A stretch of DNA of 64,000 nt from Thauera sp. UBA6194 (GCA_002422685.1 DITC01000022.1:62001-126000), one strand, 5' to 3'. Counted from the first letter of the stretch, positions 8,287 to 18,354 are shown. Notes: generated by a model not told the origin, from the letters alone. A program made the numbers and translations.

Positions 8287-8991
8287 TCAGCCGTAGCGCC
8301 GCATCGCCCAGTGGCGCAGCACGAAGGCGAGCGCGTTGAGCGCGAGGATGATGACGATGAGGACAACGCCGAGCGCGATCGCCAGCGCCAGATCGCCCTT
8401 GCTCGTCTCGAGCGCGATCGCGGTGGTCATCACGCGCGTGGCGCCGTCGATGTTGCCGCCCACGATCATCACCGCGCCGACCTCGCTCATCGCGCGCCCC
8501 AGGCCGGCGAGCACGGCCACCAGCAAGGAGTGGCGACAGTCATGGAGCAGCGTGGTGACGCTGTCCCACCAGGAGAAGCGCATCAACTGCAGTTCCTCAG
8601 CGTAGCGCTGCCACACGTCCTCGACCACCTGACGGGCGATCGCCGCCATCAGCGGCACCACCAGCAGGGTCTGCGCCACCACCATGGCGGCCGGCGAATA
8701 CAGCATGCCGAGCGCGCCGAAAGGCCCCGAGCGCGAAAGGAGGAGATACACGACCACGCCCACCACCACCGAGGGCAGGCCCATGAACCCGTTGACCAGC
8801 ACCGACAGCGTGCTCTTGCCCGGGAAGCGCCCCACCGCGATACACGCCCCCAGCGGCAGGCCGAGCAGCGTGCCGAGCATCACTGCGGCGCCGCTGACCC
8901 GCAGGGACAGAGCGACGATTTCGAGCACGGCGTGGTCGAAATCGGCGAGCAGCGCGAGCGCGTCGGAGAAGGTGGCGGCGAAGGCGGACAT
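8287..8991 (-). CDS. tupB: ABC transporter permease, tungstate type (TupB-like)
   Basis: A 234-residue inner-membrane permease with five to six hydrophobic segments. The cytoplasmic coupling loop shows the EAA-type pattern (LLHDCRHSLLVAVLAGLGRA) that docks on the ATPase. Residues such as GLPSVVVGVVVYLLLSRSGP and EVGAVMIVGGNIDGATRVMT match the TupB/WtpB group of tungstate permeases. It is the first gene of a minus-strand unit with tupC and the small membrane protein. The 149-bp gap to the upstream aor genes may hold its own promoter, or the genes may be read through from the aor operon. The substrate-binding protein is missing in the window. Confidence 0.85.
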   Translation of the reverse strand: MSAFAATFSDALALLADFDHAVLEIVALSLRVSGAAVMLGTLLGLPLGACIAVGRFPGKSTLSVLVNGFMGLPSVVVGVVVYLLLSRSGPFGALGMLYSPAAMVVAQTLLVVPLMAAIARQVVEDVWQRYAEELQLMRFSWWDSVTTLLHDCRHSLLVAVLAGLGRAMSEVGAVMIVGGNIDGATRVMTTAIALETSKGDLALAIALGVVLIVIILALNALAFVLRHWAMRRYG

Positions 8992-9140
8992 CGGCAGGGA
9001 GCATAACCGAAACCCCCCGTCCGCCGGAACGCGCCGGTCGAAACGCGGGTGTCGGAGCGCCCTTCGATGGGCGCCCGTCGATGAACGCCCCCCTCAGTGA
9101 CCGCCCCCCTCAGTGGCCGCCCCTCTCAGTGGCCGCCCCC

Positions 9141-9449
9141 TCAGCCGCCGCCCTTCTGCATCGCGCGGTCCAGCCGCGCGAGGAGCGCACGCCGTGCCTC
9201 TTCCTCGCCGGAGCCGAAGCGGTAGCGCACGTTCAGTTGCGGCAGCTCGAACAGCCCCAGCCGGCGCACACCGGCGGGCTCGACGTCGATGGTCAGGCTC
9301 TGCGCGCCGTCCTGCAGGCAAAAGCGCAAAGCCGCTGCACTGCCCTCCACCGCGGGCCAGGCCTGGCGCAGATCACGCTCGAACTCGCGCACGGTGGCGG
9401 TGACCCGGCGCTCGAAGGATGCGGGCACCGGGCCGTTGATGAAGGCCAC
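9141..9449 (-). CDS. Small conserved protein at the end of the aor operon
   Basis: A 102-residue soluble protein without signal peptide or membrane segment. I cannot assign a domain. It is rich in Arg/Glu/Ala, begins MAFINGPVPASFERRV and ends in a short Gly tail. The gene starts 3 bp after the stop of the MoaD-like gene, so it belongs to the same operon (aorA-aorB-aorC-moaD-like-this). In aor operons of related denitrifiers a small fifth gene is described beside the MoaD-like gene and is thought to help cofactor maturation; this is a positional analogue, and I do not claim homology. The start codon choice rests on the tight spacing. Confidence 0.65.
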   Translation of the reverse strand: MAFINGPVPASFERRVTATVREFERDLRQAWPAVEGSAAALRFCLQDGAQSLTIDVEPAGVRRLGLFELPQLNVRYRFGSGEEEARRALLARLDRAMQKGGG

Positions 9450-9452
9450 CGC

Positions 9453-9710
9453 TCAGCCGCCCGCGATCGGCGGCCAGATGGCGAGCTCGTCACCCTCGGC
9501 CAGGCGCTTGCGCGACCGCTCCGAAGGCGGCACGAAGTGGCCGTTGACCAGCACCAGATGGGCGCTGCGCTCGGGCACGTTGTAGCGGCGGATCATCTCC
9601 GCCACCGTGATGCCCTCGTCCACCTCGAGCTCGAGCCGGTTGCCGCGGTGACCGCTCGGCAGGTAGTCCGACAGCGAGGCGAAGAGCTTGAAGGCGATGC
9701 GGATCGTCAC
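9453..9710 (-). CDS. MoaD/ThiS-type beta-grasp sulfur carrier of the aor operon
   Basis: An 85-residue ubiquitin-fold protein ending in the di-glycine tail (PPIAGG) that is adenylated and thiocarboxylated in MoaD and ThiS proteins. The fold pattern is visible: RIAFKLFASLSDYLP, then the ITVAEMIRRY helix, then LVLVNGHFV and the GDELAIWPP strand. The GTG start at 9710 is chosen because GGAG lies six bases upstream and longer reading gives non-family sequence. It sits between the FAD subunit gene aorC and the small fifth gene. It probably supplies sulfur for the pyranopterin dithiolene of the tungsten cofactor in AorB, acting as a dedicated MoaD; the general moaD is not in the window. Confidence 0.85.
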   Translation of the reverse strand: MTIRIAFKLFASLSDYLPSGHRGNRLELEVDEGITVAEMIRRYNVPERSAHLVLVNGHFVPPSERSRKRLAEGDELAIWPPIAGG

Positions 9711-9732
9711 ACGAGTCTCCAAGGCCGCCCCC

Positions 9733-11022
9733 TCAGCGCGCCAGCGCCATCGGCTGCTGGCTGCGCGCGACGTAGGCGTCGACGAAGGCGAGCGGGTTGG
9801 CGAGCAGGCGGTCCTTCCAGTCACCCAGCTTCACCTGGCCGTGGATCAGCCCGCGCAACGCACCCACATGCTGCGTGAGTCCGATCGAGGTGGCGCCGAC
9901 CAGCACGTCGTCCTTGAACTGCAGGCTCAGGTAGCGGTAGCGCGCCTCGTCGACCATCTCCACCCCGCTGCCGCCGGCCTCGGGCTTCTCGCCCCACCAC
10001 TGGCCGAAGGACGACGAGATCAGCCCGAGCGTGTCGAGCACGTTGATCGCCAGCACGCCGTTGAGCCGCGACTCGTGCACACGTTCGCGCGCCATGTTGG
10101 TGGCGGCGATGCGCGCCTGGTCGGCGGCGTTGGGCTGGATCGCCGACACCAGGTGGGCGCCGGTGAAGAGGTCGGGCGCCTCGGCCACGTCGCCGGCGGC
10201 GAAGATGCCGGGCACGCTGGTCTCCATGTGGTCGTTGACCAGAACGCCCTTGGCCACATGCACCGGCGTCTCGTCGAGAAAGCCGACATTGGGCGCCACG
10301 CCCGCGGCCACGATGAGCAGATCGCATTCGAGCCGGTCGCCGGTCGACAGGCCGGCCACCAGCGGCGCATCGCGCCCCACCTCGCTGCCGCGCTCGATGC
10401 GCTCCACGCCCGCGGAGGTAATCACGCGGATGCCCTTGTCCTCGACCCAGCGCTTGATCATGCCGCCGGCCTTGGGCGTCATCATGCGCGGCACCATGCG
10501 GTCGCCCATCTCCACCACGGTGAGCTGCACGCCGCGTTTGGCGAGCGCCTCCATGATGATGCAGCCGATGAAGCCCGCGCCCAGCTGCAGCACGCGCGCA
10601 CCGGGCCTGGCGAGCGCGGCGATCGCGCGCGCATCGGCCAGCGTCCAGCAGGTGTGCACTTCGGGCAGGTCCACGCCGGGGATCGGCGGGCGCACCGGAT
10701 GCGAGCCGGTGGCGATCAGCAGGCGGTCGTAGTGCTCGAAGTGACCGTCGTCGAACAGCACCTTGCGCTTGTCGGTGTCGAGCGCGACCGCACGACCGCG
10801 CAGCTGGCGGATGCGCAGGCGCTCGAAGTGGTCGGTGCCCTTGCGCAGGTAGGTGCCGGACTCGTCGATGTTGCCTTCGAGCAGGTAGGGAATCGCCATG
10901 CGCGAATACGGCGGCGCGTCTTCAAAGCCGACCATCAGGATGTCGTCGGCCGGCGCGGCCTTGCGCAAGGTTTCGGCAGCAACGACGCCCGCGGGGCCGT
11001 TGCCGAGAATCAGGTGTTTCAT
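9733..11022 (-). CDS. aorC: NAD/FAD-dependent oxidoreductase subunit of aldehyde oxidoreductase (AorC)
   Basis: A 429-residue pyridine-nucleotide-disulfide-type flavoprotein. The FAD-binding Rossmann motif GNGPAGVVAAE starts at residue 7, and an NAD-binding dinucleotide fold follows mid-protein (RVLQLGAGFIGCIIMEAL). The GIFAAGDVAEAPDL segment is the second FAD motif. In the Aromatoleum-type enzyme this subunit passes electrons between the Fe-S subunit AorA and NAD or other carriers. ATG 11022 is preferred over an in-frame upstream start because it begins the MKHLILGNGPAG fold. A 144-bp gap with two strong hairpins separates it from aorB, while the genes downstream are tightly packed. Confidence 0.88.
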   Translation of the reverse strand: MKHLILGNGPAGVVAAETLRKAAPADDILMVGFEDAPPYSRMAIPYLLEGNIDESGTYLRKGTDHFERLRIRQLRGRAVALDTDKRKVLFDDGHFEHYDRLLIATGSHPVRPPIPGVDLPEVHTCWTLADARAIAALARPGARVLQLGAGFIGCIIMEALAKRGVQLTVVEMGDRMVPRMMTPKAGGMIKRWVEDKGIRVITSAGVERIERGSEVGRDAPLVAGLSTGDRLECDLLIVAAGVAPNVGFLDETPVHVAKGVLVNDHMETSVPGIFAAGDVAEAPDLFTGAHLVSAIQPNAADQARIAATNMARERVHESRLNGVLAINVLDTLGLISSSFGQWWGEKPEAGGSGVEMVDEARYRYLSLQFKDDVLVGATSIGLTQHVGALRGLIHGQVKLGDWKDRLLANPLAFVDAYVARSQQPMALAR

Positions 11023-11070
11023 GGGGAGAACCCTCAAGCCAGACGCGACCCGCCATGCAGGGCCGCGAAC

Positions 11071-11157
11071 GGCGCGCGGGCTCCGCGTGCTGGAGCCCGC
11101 GCGCCGGCGCGATTCGAACCCGCCGCGCGGGCCGCCCGAACGGCCACCCGCGCGGCG
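11071..11157 (-). other. Two GC-rich perfect hairpins between aorB and aorC
   Basis: Two adjacent perfect inverted repeats fill the aorB-aorC gap. One has 11-bp arms (CGCCGCGCGGG at 11121-11131 with its complement at 11147-11157) and an inner stem. The other has 14-bp arms (GGCGCGCGGGCTCC at 11071-11084 with its complement at 11092-11105) and a 7-nt loop. There is no U-tract, so they are more likely to be mRNA processing or stabilising structures, or an attenuating weak terminator, than full terminators. Confidence 0.8.
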
Positions 11158-11166
11158 CTCACAACA

Positions 11167-13014
11167 TCACAGACCCAGACGCGCCCGCGTCTCGGCGGTC
11201 GGCTCGCCCCCCGGCGTCCACCCGCGCACCTGGTAGTACTCGGGCAGCATCTTCGCCAGGCCGTTGACCAGGCCCTTGGCCGGACCGGTTTTGGCCGGCT
11301 CCTCGGTCAGGCGCGGCGGCAGGTTGTCGTCCTTGGCGGTGAAGCCGGCGGCGTTGTTGAACATGCGCTCCATGTTCCAGATGCGCTCGCCCACCTCGTT
11401 CAACTTCTCCATGCTCCAGTCGCCCTCGCACGCCGCGGCCACCTGCGGCTGCACGTCGGCCAGGGTCCACGCGAAGCTGGTGAACACGCAGATGCCGGCC
11501 GAATCGAACACCGCGGTGGCGTCCTGGAAGGCCTTGACCAGCTCGGGCTTGCCGTCGGTGGTGAGCGGGTCGGTCTTGACCGGAATGCCGAGCACCTCGG
11601 ACGCCACGGTATAGCCGCGCAGGTGGCAGGCGCCGCGGTTGGACGTGGCGTAGGCCAGGCCCATGCCCTGGATGCCACGCGAGTCGTAGGCGGGGAATTC
11701 CTGGCCCTTGACGCTCATCGACAGCTCGGGACGGCCGTACTTCTCGCACAGGCGCTTGCTGCCCAGAGCGAGCTCCTTGCCGAAGCCCTCGCCGAGCGCG
11801 GTCATCTCCACCATCTTCGCCAGCGCCTCGGCCGAGCCGAAGGGCGCAGGCATGCCGATGATGTCGTCGGTCAGGATGCCCAGCTCGTAGAGTTCCATCG
11901 CCGCGCCGACGGTGGCGCCGAAGGAGATCGGGTCCATGCCCTGCTCGTTGCAGATCAGGTTGGCGTACTGCAGCGCCTCGAGGTCGCCCACGCCGTTGGC
12001 CGCACCGAGCGCCCAGGCGGCTTCGTATTCCAGGCCGCCGGAGGCGCCCCAGTATTGCGGGCTGTTCTTGACCGTGAAGTGGGTCTTGTCGATCTCGGAG
12101 ATGCGCCCGCACGCGATCGTGCACCCGAAGCAGGCGGCGTTGGTGACCAGGTGGGTCTTGCCGTCGGACTCGCGCTTCTCGTGCATGGCCTCGGCGGAGA
12201 TCTTCGAGGCATCCTCGAACTGCACGTCGCGGTGGTTGCGGGTGGGCAGCGCGCCGATCTCGTTGATCACGTTCATCAGCACCTGGGTGCCGTACTTGGG
12301 CAGGCCCTGACCGGTGACCGCGTTGTCGGCGAGCACCTTCTTGGCGTCGCTGGTGGCCTTCAGGAAGGCGCCGAAGTCCTTGATGCCCGACACACCCTTG
12401 GTGCCGCGGATCGCCACCGCCTTGAGGTTCTTCGAGCCCATCACCGCGCCCACGCCCGAACGCCCGGCGGCGCGGTGCAGGTCATTGACGATGCAGGCGT
12501 AGAGCACCTCGTTCTCGCCCGAGACGCCGATCGAGGAGATCCGCACCAGCGGGTCCTGCAGCTCTTCCTTGATCTTCTCCTCGGTCTCCCAGCAGCTCTT
12601 GCCCCACAGACCGGCGGCATCCCGCAGCTCGGCCTTGTCGTTCTCGATGTAGAGCCACACCGGCTTGTCCGACTTGCCCTCGAAGATCACCATGTCCCAG
12701 CCGGCGAACTTCATCTCGGCGCCGAAGAAGCCGCCCGAGTTCGAGCACGCGATCGCGCCGGTCAGCGGCCCCTTGGTGACGACGGTGTAGCGCCCGCCGG
12801 TCGAGGCCATGGTGCCGGTGAGCGGTCCCGTGGCCATGATCATCTTGTTGTCGGGCGACAGCGGATCGACCTTGGGGTCGGTCTCGGCCACCAGGTATTT
12901 GGTGGCCAGGCCGCGCGAGCCGAGGTATTCGTCGGCCCACTGCATGTTCAGCGGTTCTTCAGTACAGGTTCCCGCGGTGAGGTCCACGCGCAGGACTTTG
13001 CGATTCCATCCCAT
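11167..13014 (-). CDS. aorB: Aldehyde:acceptor oxidoreductase, tungsten-pterin catalytic subunit (AorB)
   Basis: A 615-residue member of the AOR family, which uses a bis-tungstopterin to oxidise aldehydes to acids or reduce acids at low potential. The N-terminal pterin-binding domain has GPLTGTMASTGGRYTVVTK and SNSGGFFGAEMKFAGWDMV. The [4Fe-4S] ligands are C295, C298 and C302 (CFGCTIAC) with the distal C509 (GICVFTSFAW). Length and order fit the bacterial AorB type rather than the homomeric archaeal enzyme. It is the second gene of the operon, 12 bp after aorA. With AorA and AorC it should form the AorABC complex in the cytoplasm. It may detoxify or use the aldehydes made by the alcohol dehydrogenase encoded nearby. 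Confidence 0.96.
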   Translation of the reverse strand: MGWNRKVLRVDLTAGTCTEEPLNMQWADEYLGSRGLATKYLVAETDPKVDPLSPDNKMIMATGPLTGTMASTGGRYTVVTKGPLTGAIACSNSGGFFGAEMKFAGWDMVIFEGKSDKPVWLYIENDKAELRDAAGLWGKSCWETEEKIKEELQDPLVRISSIGVSGENEVLYACIVNDLHRAAGRSGVGAVMGSKNLKAVAIRGTKGVSGIKDFGAFLKATSDAKKVLADNAVTGQGLPKYGTQVLMNVINEIGALPTRNHRDVQFEDASKISAEAMHEKRESDGKTHLVTNAACFGCTIACGRISEIDKTHFTVKNSPQYWGASGGLEYEAAWALGAANGVGDLEALQYANLICNEQGMDPISFGATVGAAMELYELGILTDDIIGMPAPFGSAEALAKMVEMTALGEGFGKELALGSKRLCEKYGRPELSMSVKGQEFPAYDSRGIQGMGLAYATSNRGACHLRGYTVASEVLGIPVKTDPLTTDGKPELVKAFQDATAVFDSAGICVFTSFAWTLADVQPQVAAACEGDWSMEKLNEVGERIWNMERMFNNAAGFTAKDDNLPPRLTEEPAKTGPAKGLVNGLAKMLPEYYQVRGWTPGGEPTAETRARLGL

Positions 13015-13026
13015 GACGCATCCTCC

Positions 13027-13506
13027 TCAGGCAGCGGCCGAAGCCGGGGTGTTGGCCTTGGCGGCCCAGGCGCGCATCTTGTCGATGCCGGTCCAGTCGG
13101 CGTCCACATAGGTGATGGCGCCGGTCGGGCAGGCGGTGGCGCAGGCGGGGTTGCCCTCGCACAGGTCGCACTTCTGCACCTTGCCGCTGTCCTGGTTGTA
13201 GTTGATCGTGCCGAAGGGGCAGGCGATCGTGCACACCTTGCAGCCGACACAGGTGTCCTCGAACACCATCTTGGCGCCGGTCGTCAGGTCGATGCGGATC
13301 GCGTCCACCGGACAGGAGTTCAGGCACCAGGCCTCGGTGCACTGCGTACAGGTGTAGGGCACCTTGCGGCCCTCGTGCTCGAAGTTGAACACCTTGATGC
13401 GCGACTTGCTCGGATTGATGACCCCGGTGTGCTCGTAGGAGCAGGCCATCTCGCATTGCAGACAGCCGGTGCACTTCGCGGGATCAATGTGCAGTGCTTT
13501 CCACAT
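13027..13506 (-). CDS. aorA: Four-cluster ferredoxin-like Fe-S subunit of aldehyde oxidoreductase (AorA)
   Basis: A 159-residue polyferredoxin with four Cys groups arranged as in DMSO-reductase-type electron transfer subunits. They are CTGCLQCEMAC near residue 12, CTQCTEAWCLNSCP, CVGCKVCTIACP, and CDLCEGNPACATACP. They should bind four [4Fe-4S] clusters that wire AorB to AorC and may polymerise as a nanowire in this enzyme family. It is the first gene of the operon. The upstream 143 bp contain a dyad at 13603-13620 but no good sigma-54 site. The C-terminus is Ala-rich and unstructured. Confidence 0.93.
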   Translation of the reverse strand: MWKALHIDPAKCTGCLQCEMACSYEHTGVINPSKSRIKVFNFEHEGRKVPYTCTQCTEAWCLNSCPVDAIRIDLTTGAKMVFEDTCVGCKVCTIACPFGTINYNQDSGKVQKCDLCEGNPACATACPTGAITYVDADWTGIDKMRAWAAKANTPASAAA

Positions 13507-13602
13507 CGATCGTCTCCTGATTCGTTATCGGTTGATGCAATCGGTCGCCGGATTCGACACCAGTTTCCGACGAGCCACAGGCGCCTCACAGTGCAAAGCA
13601 CC

Positions 13603-13620
13603 TATGCAAACATAAGCATA
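13603..13620. promoter_or_regulatory. Inverted repeat TATGC-N8-GCATA upstream of aorA
   Basis: A perfect 5-bp dyad in the AT-rich part of the gap between the sigma-54 regulator gene and aorA, 97 bp before the aorA start codon. It could be an operator for the aor operon. The dyad is short, so confidence is low. Confidence 0.3.
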
Positions 13621-13649
13621 AGTCGTGCCTATGGAAGGTCAACCCGGGA

Positions 13650-15716
<2,067 letters not shown>

Positions 15717-15926
15717 GTCTCCTCCGGGTTGCCTTGCCGCGATGTCCGCGGCCGGCTTCCTCGAATTTTTCAGGTCCCACGATTCGGAACGTAGCACTTG
15801 ATCCGTCTCGAAACAAACTGCGTGCTCCGTTCGCCCGAAGCATGAGCAGGAATCTTGCCAGCTCGAAAAATCGCGCCTCCCCCAAGGCCCCGCGCGGCTG
15901 TCGATACGGCCCGTTTTCGGACCAGA

Positions 15927-15942
15927 TGGCACGGCGATTGCA
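15927..15942 (+). promoter_or_regulatory. Sigma-54 promoter core of the cytochrome c operon
   Basis: TGGCACG-GCGA-TTGCA matches the -24/-12 consensus fully, with the correct 10-bp spacing between the GG and GC dinucleotides. It lies 53 bp before the ATG of the pedF-like gene and points towards it. Confidence 0.9.
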
Positions 15943-15994
15943 GTTAGGTCCTCATCCGGAGGAGCCGGACCAAAACCCGATTCGAACCAAACCC

Positions 15995-16459
15995 ATGAGG
16001 ATCAACAAGGTGAAGACACAAACCTTGAAGGAGACGCTGTTCCGCCGACTCGCACTCGGCACCGCCACGCTTGGCATCGTGGCCACGGCCACGCTCGTGC
16101 ACGCACACGGCGACGTCACGCCGCAGGCCGTGGACACCACGAGCCTCGAGCAGATCGGCGAAGAATGGCAGATCGCGAACCCCTATCGCGACAACGTCGA
16201 CGCCATCCGCATCGGCGACTCGGCCTTCAACCAGAACTGCGCACGCTGCCACGGGCTCGGCGGGGTCTCGGGCGGCATCGCCCCCGACCTGCGCTACCTC
16301 GAGCGCGGCGACGAGATGGACGAGTACTTCATCGGCAAGGTGCGCAACGGTGTGACACGCAATGGCGCGGTGTACATGCCACCCTTCGAGGGCACGCTCA
16401 CGCAGGAGGCCATGTGGGCGATCCGCGCCTGGCTGGAGACGGTTCATGAAGAACAGTAA
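15995..16459 (+). CDS. pedF: Periplasmic cytochrome c-550, PedF type
   Basis: A 154-residue exported monohaem cytochrome c. The signal peptide (FRRLALGTATLGIVATATLVHA) is followed by one haem site CARCH in FNQNCARCHGLGG and by a distal Met in the VYMPPFEG segment. PedF-type cytochromes accept electrons from PQQ alcohol dehydrogenases in the periplasm and pass them to the terminal oxidase chain. Only weak ribosome-binding sequence precedes the ATG at 15995; a GTG five codons later with AAGG upstream is an alternative start. The gene is under a perfect sigma-54 promoter and overlaps the next gene by 14 bp, so the two are co-expressed. Confidence 0.9.
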   Translation: MRINKVKTQTLKETLFRRLALGTATLGIVATATLVHAHGDVTPQAVDTTSLEQIGEEWQIANPYRDNVDAIRIGDSAFNQNCARCHGLGGVSGGIAPDLRYLERGDEMDEYFIGKVRNGVTRNGAVYMPPFEGTLTQEAMWAIRAWLETVHEEQ

Positions 16460-17294
16460 TCGCCGCCGCTTCCTGCTCGGCGCCGGCGCGCTCGCCCTGC
16501 TCGCCGCCAGCCCGCTGCGGGCGGCCGCGGCCGAGCTCGAGTTGCAGCAGCCCGGCACCTTGCGGGTCGCTGTGTACGCAAACTTTGCGCCCTACTCGGC
16601 CGCCGGCAAGGGCATCGACGTGGCGCTCGCCCGCGCGCTCGCCGAGCGCCTCGGGCTGCAGCCGCAGATCGTCGAGTTCCCCGCCGACGAGAACATGGGC
16701 GATGACCTGCGCAACATGGTCTGGCGCGGCCATTACCTCGGCCACAAGCCGGCCGACGTGATGCTGCACGTGCCGGTGGACGTGCATTTCGCCGCCGCCA
16801 ACCGGCAGGTGAAGATCTTCGGCCCCTACCACCTCGAGACCCTGGCCCTGGCGCGCGTCGCCGAGCGCGTGCCGGCGCCTTCGGGCTCGGCCGCGGAGAG
16901 CTTCGCGGTGTTTGCCGAGGAGCGCATCGGCGTGGAGCTCGACAGCCACGCCAGCGACTTCCTGCTCCAGTTGATGGACGGCGCGCTGCGGGCCAACGTG
17001 GTGCACTTTCGCAACCTCGGCGAGGCCGCGGCCGCGCTCGGGAACGGCGAGATTGCCGCGGCGATGGGCACGCGCAGCGAGCTCGAGGCCGCGCTGTCCG
17101 CGCAGCCGGGCGTCGCGATCGACACACTCGCCATGCCCGAGCTGCGCATCAGCGGCTGGCCGCTCGGCATGGCGGTGAAGGCCGACAGCACGGTGCTCGC
17201 CGACGCGCTCGGCAATGCGCTGGCCGAGCTGCAGCGTTCGGGCGAACTCGCCCGTCTGTTCGCGGCCAACGGGGTGCGTCACCGCGTGCCCTGA
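16446..17294 (+). CDS. Quinoprotein-dehydrogenase-associated periplasmic binding protein (XoxJ/MoxJ-like)
   Basis: A 282-residue protein of the family 3 solute-binding fold. The N-terminus is a twin-arginine type signal (NRRRFLLGAGALALLAAS). The mature part starts with TLRVAVYANFAPYSA and has the GIDVALARALAERLG helix common to this fold. Such proteins are found next to PQQ-dependent methanol and ethanol dehydrogenase genes (MoxJ, XoxJ) and are thought to help activate or assemble the dehydrogenase and not to feed a transporter; no ABC permease is adjacent. The ATG at 16446 overlaps the end of the cytochrome gene. It ends 60 bp before the convergent Cache gene, with a large hairpin between. 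Confidence 0.85.
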   Translation: MKNSNRRRFLLGAGALALLAASPLRAAAAELELQQPGTLRVAVYANFAPYSAAGKGIDVALARALAERLGLQPQIVEFPADENMGDDLRNMVWRGHYLGHKPADVMLHVPVDVHFAAANRQVKIFGPYHLETLALARVAERVPAPSGSAAESFAVFAEERIGVELDSHASDFLLQLMDGALRANVVHFRNLGEAAAALGNGEIAAAMGTRSELEAALSAQPGVAIDTLAMPELRISGWPLGMAVKADSTVLADALGNALAELQRSGELARLFAANGVRHRVP

Positions 17295-17304
17295 GCAATG
17301 GAGC

Positions 17305-17340
17305 GTTCCGGAGCGCAACGAAGCTGTTGCGTTCCGGAAC
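17305..17340. terminator. Long hairpin between convergent genes
   Basis: Fifteen-base arms (GTTCCGGAGCGCAAC and GTTGCGTTCCGGAAC) pair with one mismatch around a 6-nt loop. They lie in the 60-bp gap between two convergent genes. There is no U-tract, so termination may be partial or rho-assisted. The right arm plus flanking base reads TGTTGCGTTCCGGAACA, similar to a motif at 20487-20503. Confidence 0.6.
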
Positions 17341-17354
17341 AGCGCCCTGCCTCC

Positions 17355-18212
17355 TTATTCCAGGTAGTGCCCGACCCCGATCAGCGAGCGCCCGTCGCGG
17401 CGCACGTACGAGCGCTTGTTCTCCACGACGTTGGTCACCGGGTTGCGCCACACGTAATCCACCGTCGCCTCGTCCGCCGACTGCAGCTTGGCGATCATCT
17501 CCGCCACCAGCGCATTGCCCGCCGCGTCGCGCAGGCCGACGGCGTCGGTGTCCGAGAGCGCGGGGTTCATCCCCATCGCCTCGAAGCGGCCGCTGTCCAT
17601 ATCGACCATGAACACGTAGAGATCGTCCTTGACGAAGTCGCCGCGGCGGTCGTTGAAGCGCGCGGCGGCCGTGGCGTGGCCGTCGCTGCGCGCCAGCGCC
17701 ACCGCACGCTCGAGCATCGCGCGCGCGTCGTCGGCGCTGGCGCGCGGCGCCGAATAGCCCACGCCGAGCACATAGCCGCCCAGCTTGCGCACGTAGCTGA
17801 CCTTGGGCTCGACCTTGTTGGTCACGCGGTTGAGCCACATGTAGCGCACCGTGGCCTCGGGGCTCACGCGCGTGCGCTCGATCATCTCGCGGAACAGCGG
17901 GTTGCCGGCAGCGTCGGTAGTGTTGAGCACGGTCAGGCCGACCAGCGCCTCGGGGGCGGCGCCGCTGGCGTGATAGACACCCTTGTCGTCGATCACGAAC
18001 ACGTACAGGTCCTTGCGCACGAACTCGCCCTTGCGGTCGTTGAAGGCGGCGAACGCGCGCTCGGGGCCGTTCGCGTCCATGTACTTCACCGCCTGCTCGA
18101 AAAGCGTATGCGCCTCCAGCGGTGTGGCGCGCTCGCCGGCCTGGGCAGCCAGGCTGGTCAGGACTGCGATCGCGACAGCAGCCAGGGTCTTGGTCTTCGG
18201 GTAATGCTTCAT
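17355..18212 (-). CDS. Exported protein with two Cache domains
   Basis: A 285-residue secreted protein. The signal peptide (MKHYPKTKTLAAVAIAVLTS, cleavage after QAG) is followed by two copies of a Cache_2-like domain, about residues 40-150 and 165-285. Each copy carries the same pattern: a FNDRKGEFV/FNDRRGDFV strand, then LYVFVID/LYVFMVD, a VGL segment, and a VRYMWLNRVTNK/VDYVWRNPVTNV block ending in KxSYVR. Cache domains bind small ligands, usually outside the membrane as sensor parts, but here no membrane anchor or output domain is attached, so it acts as a free periplasmic protein. It is downstream of the PQQ dehydrogenase on the same strand and may sense or bind alcohols or acids. GGAG precedes the ATG. 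Confidence 0.85.
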   Translation of the reverse strand: MKHYPKTKTLAAVAIAVLTSLAAQAGERATPLEAHTLFEQAVKYMDANGPERAFAAFNDRKGEFVRKDLYVFVIDDKGVYHASGAAPEALVGLTVLNTTDAAGNPLFREMIERTRVSPEATVRYMWLNRVTNKVEPKVSYVRKLGGYVLGVGYSAPRASADDARAMLERAVALARSDGHATAAARFNDRRGDFVKDDLYVFMVDMDSGRFEAMGMNPALSDTDAVGLRDAAGNALVAEMIAKLQSADEATVDYVWRNPVTNVVENKRSYVRRDGRSLIGVGHYLE

Positions 18213-18320
18213 CGTCGGAACTCCAGGTTTGCAGATATCTGCGAATGACGGATTGCGAACGGCGAGACGGATCACCAAGCACGCCTGACGCGTTCGCCGC
18301 GCATCGGTGTGCGCAATGCA

Positions 18321-18354
18321 ATGCGGCCCGGGCGCTGCTGCGTCCGGGCCGCAT
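18321..18354 (-). terminator. Strong hairpin downstream of the PQQ alcohol dehydrogenase gene
   Basis: Perfect 11-bp arms (ATGCGGCCCGG / CCGGGCCGCAT) with a 12-nt loop lie 57 bp after the dehydrogenase stop codon. Further GC-rich stems (around 18366-18387) lie between. There is no U-tract, so it may protect the mRNA 3' end or act as an attenuator before the Cache gene. Confidence 0.55.

Noticed and set aside
11108..11122. Sequence like a tRNA T-arm (GATTCGAACC)
   Set aside because: No acceptor stem, anticodon arm or CCA fits; the bases are part of the aorB-aorC spacer between two hairpins.
13536..13551. Weak sigma-54-like site before aorA on the minus strand
   Set aside because: The TTGCA half is present but the GG of the -24 element is one base off and the rest does not match.
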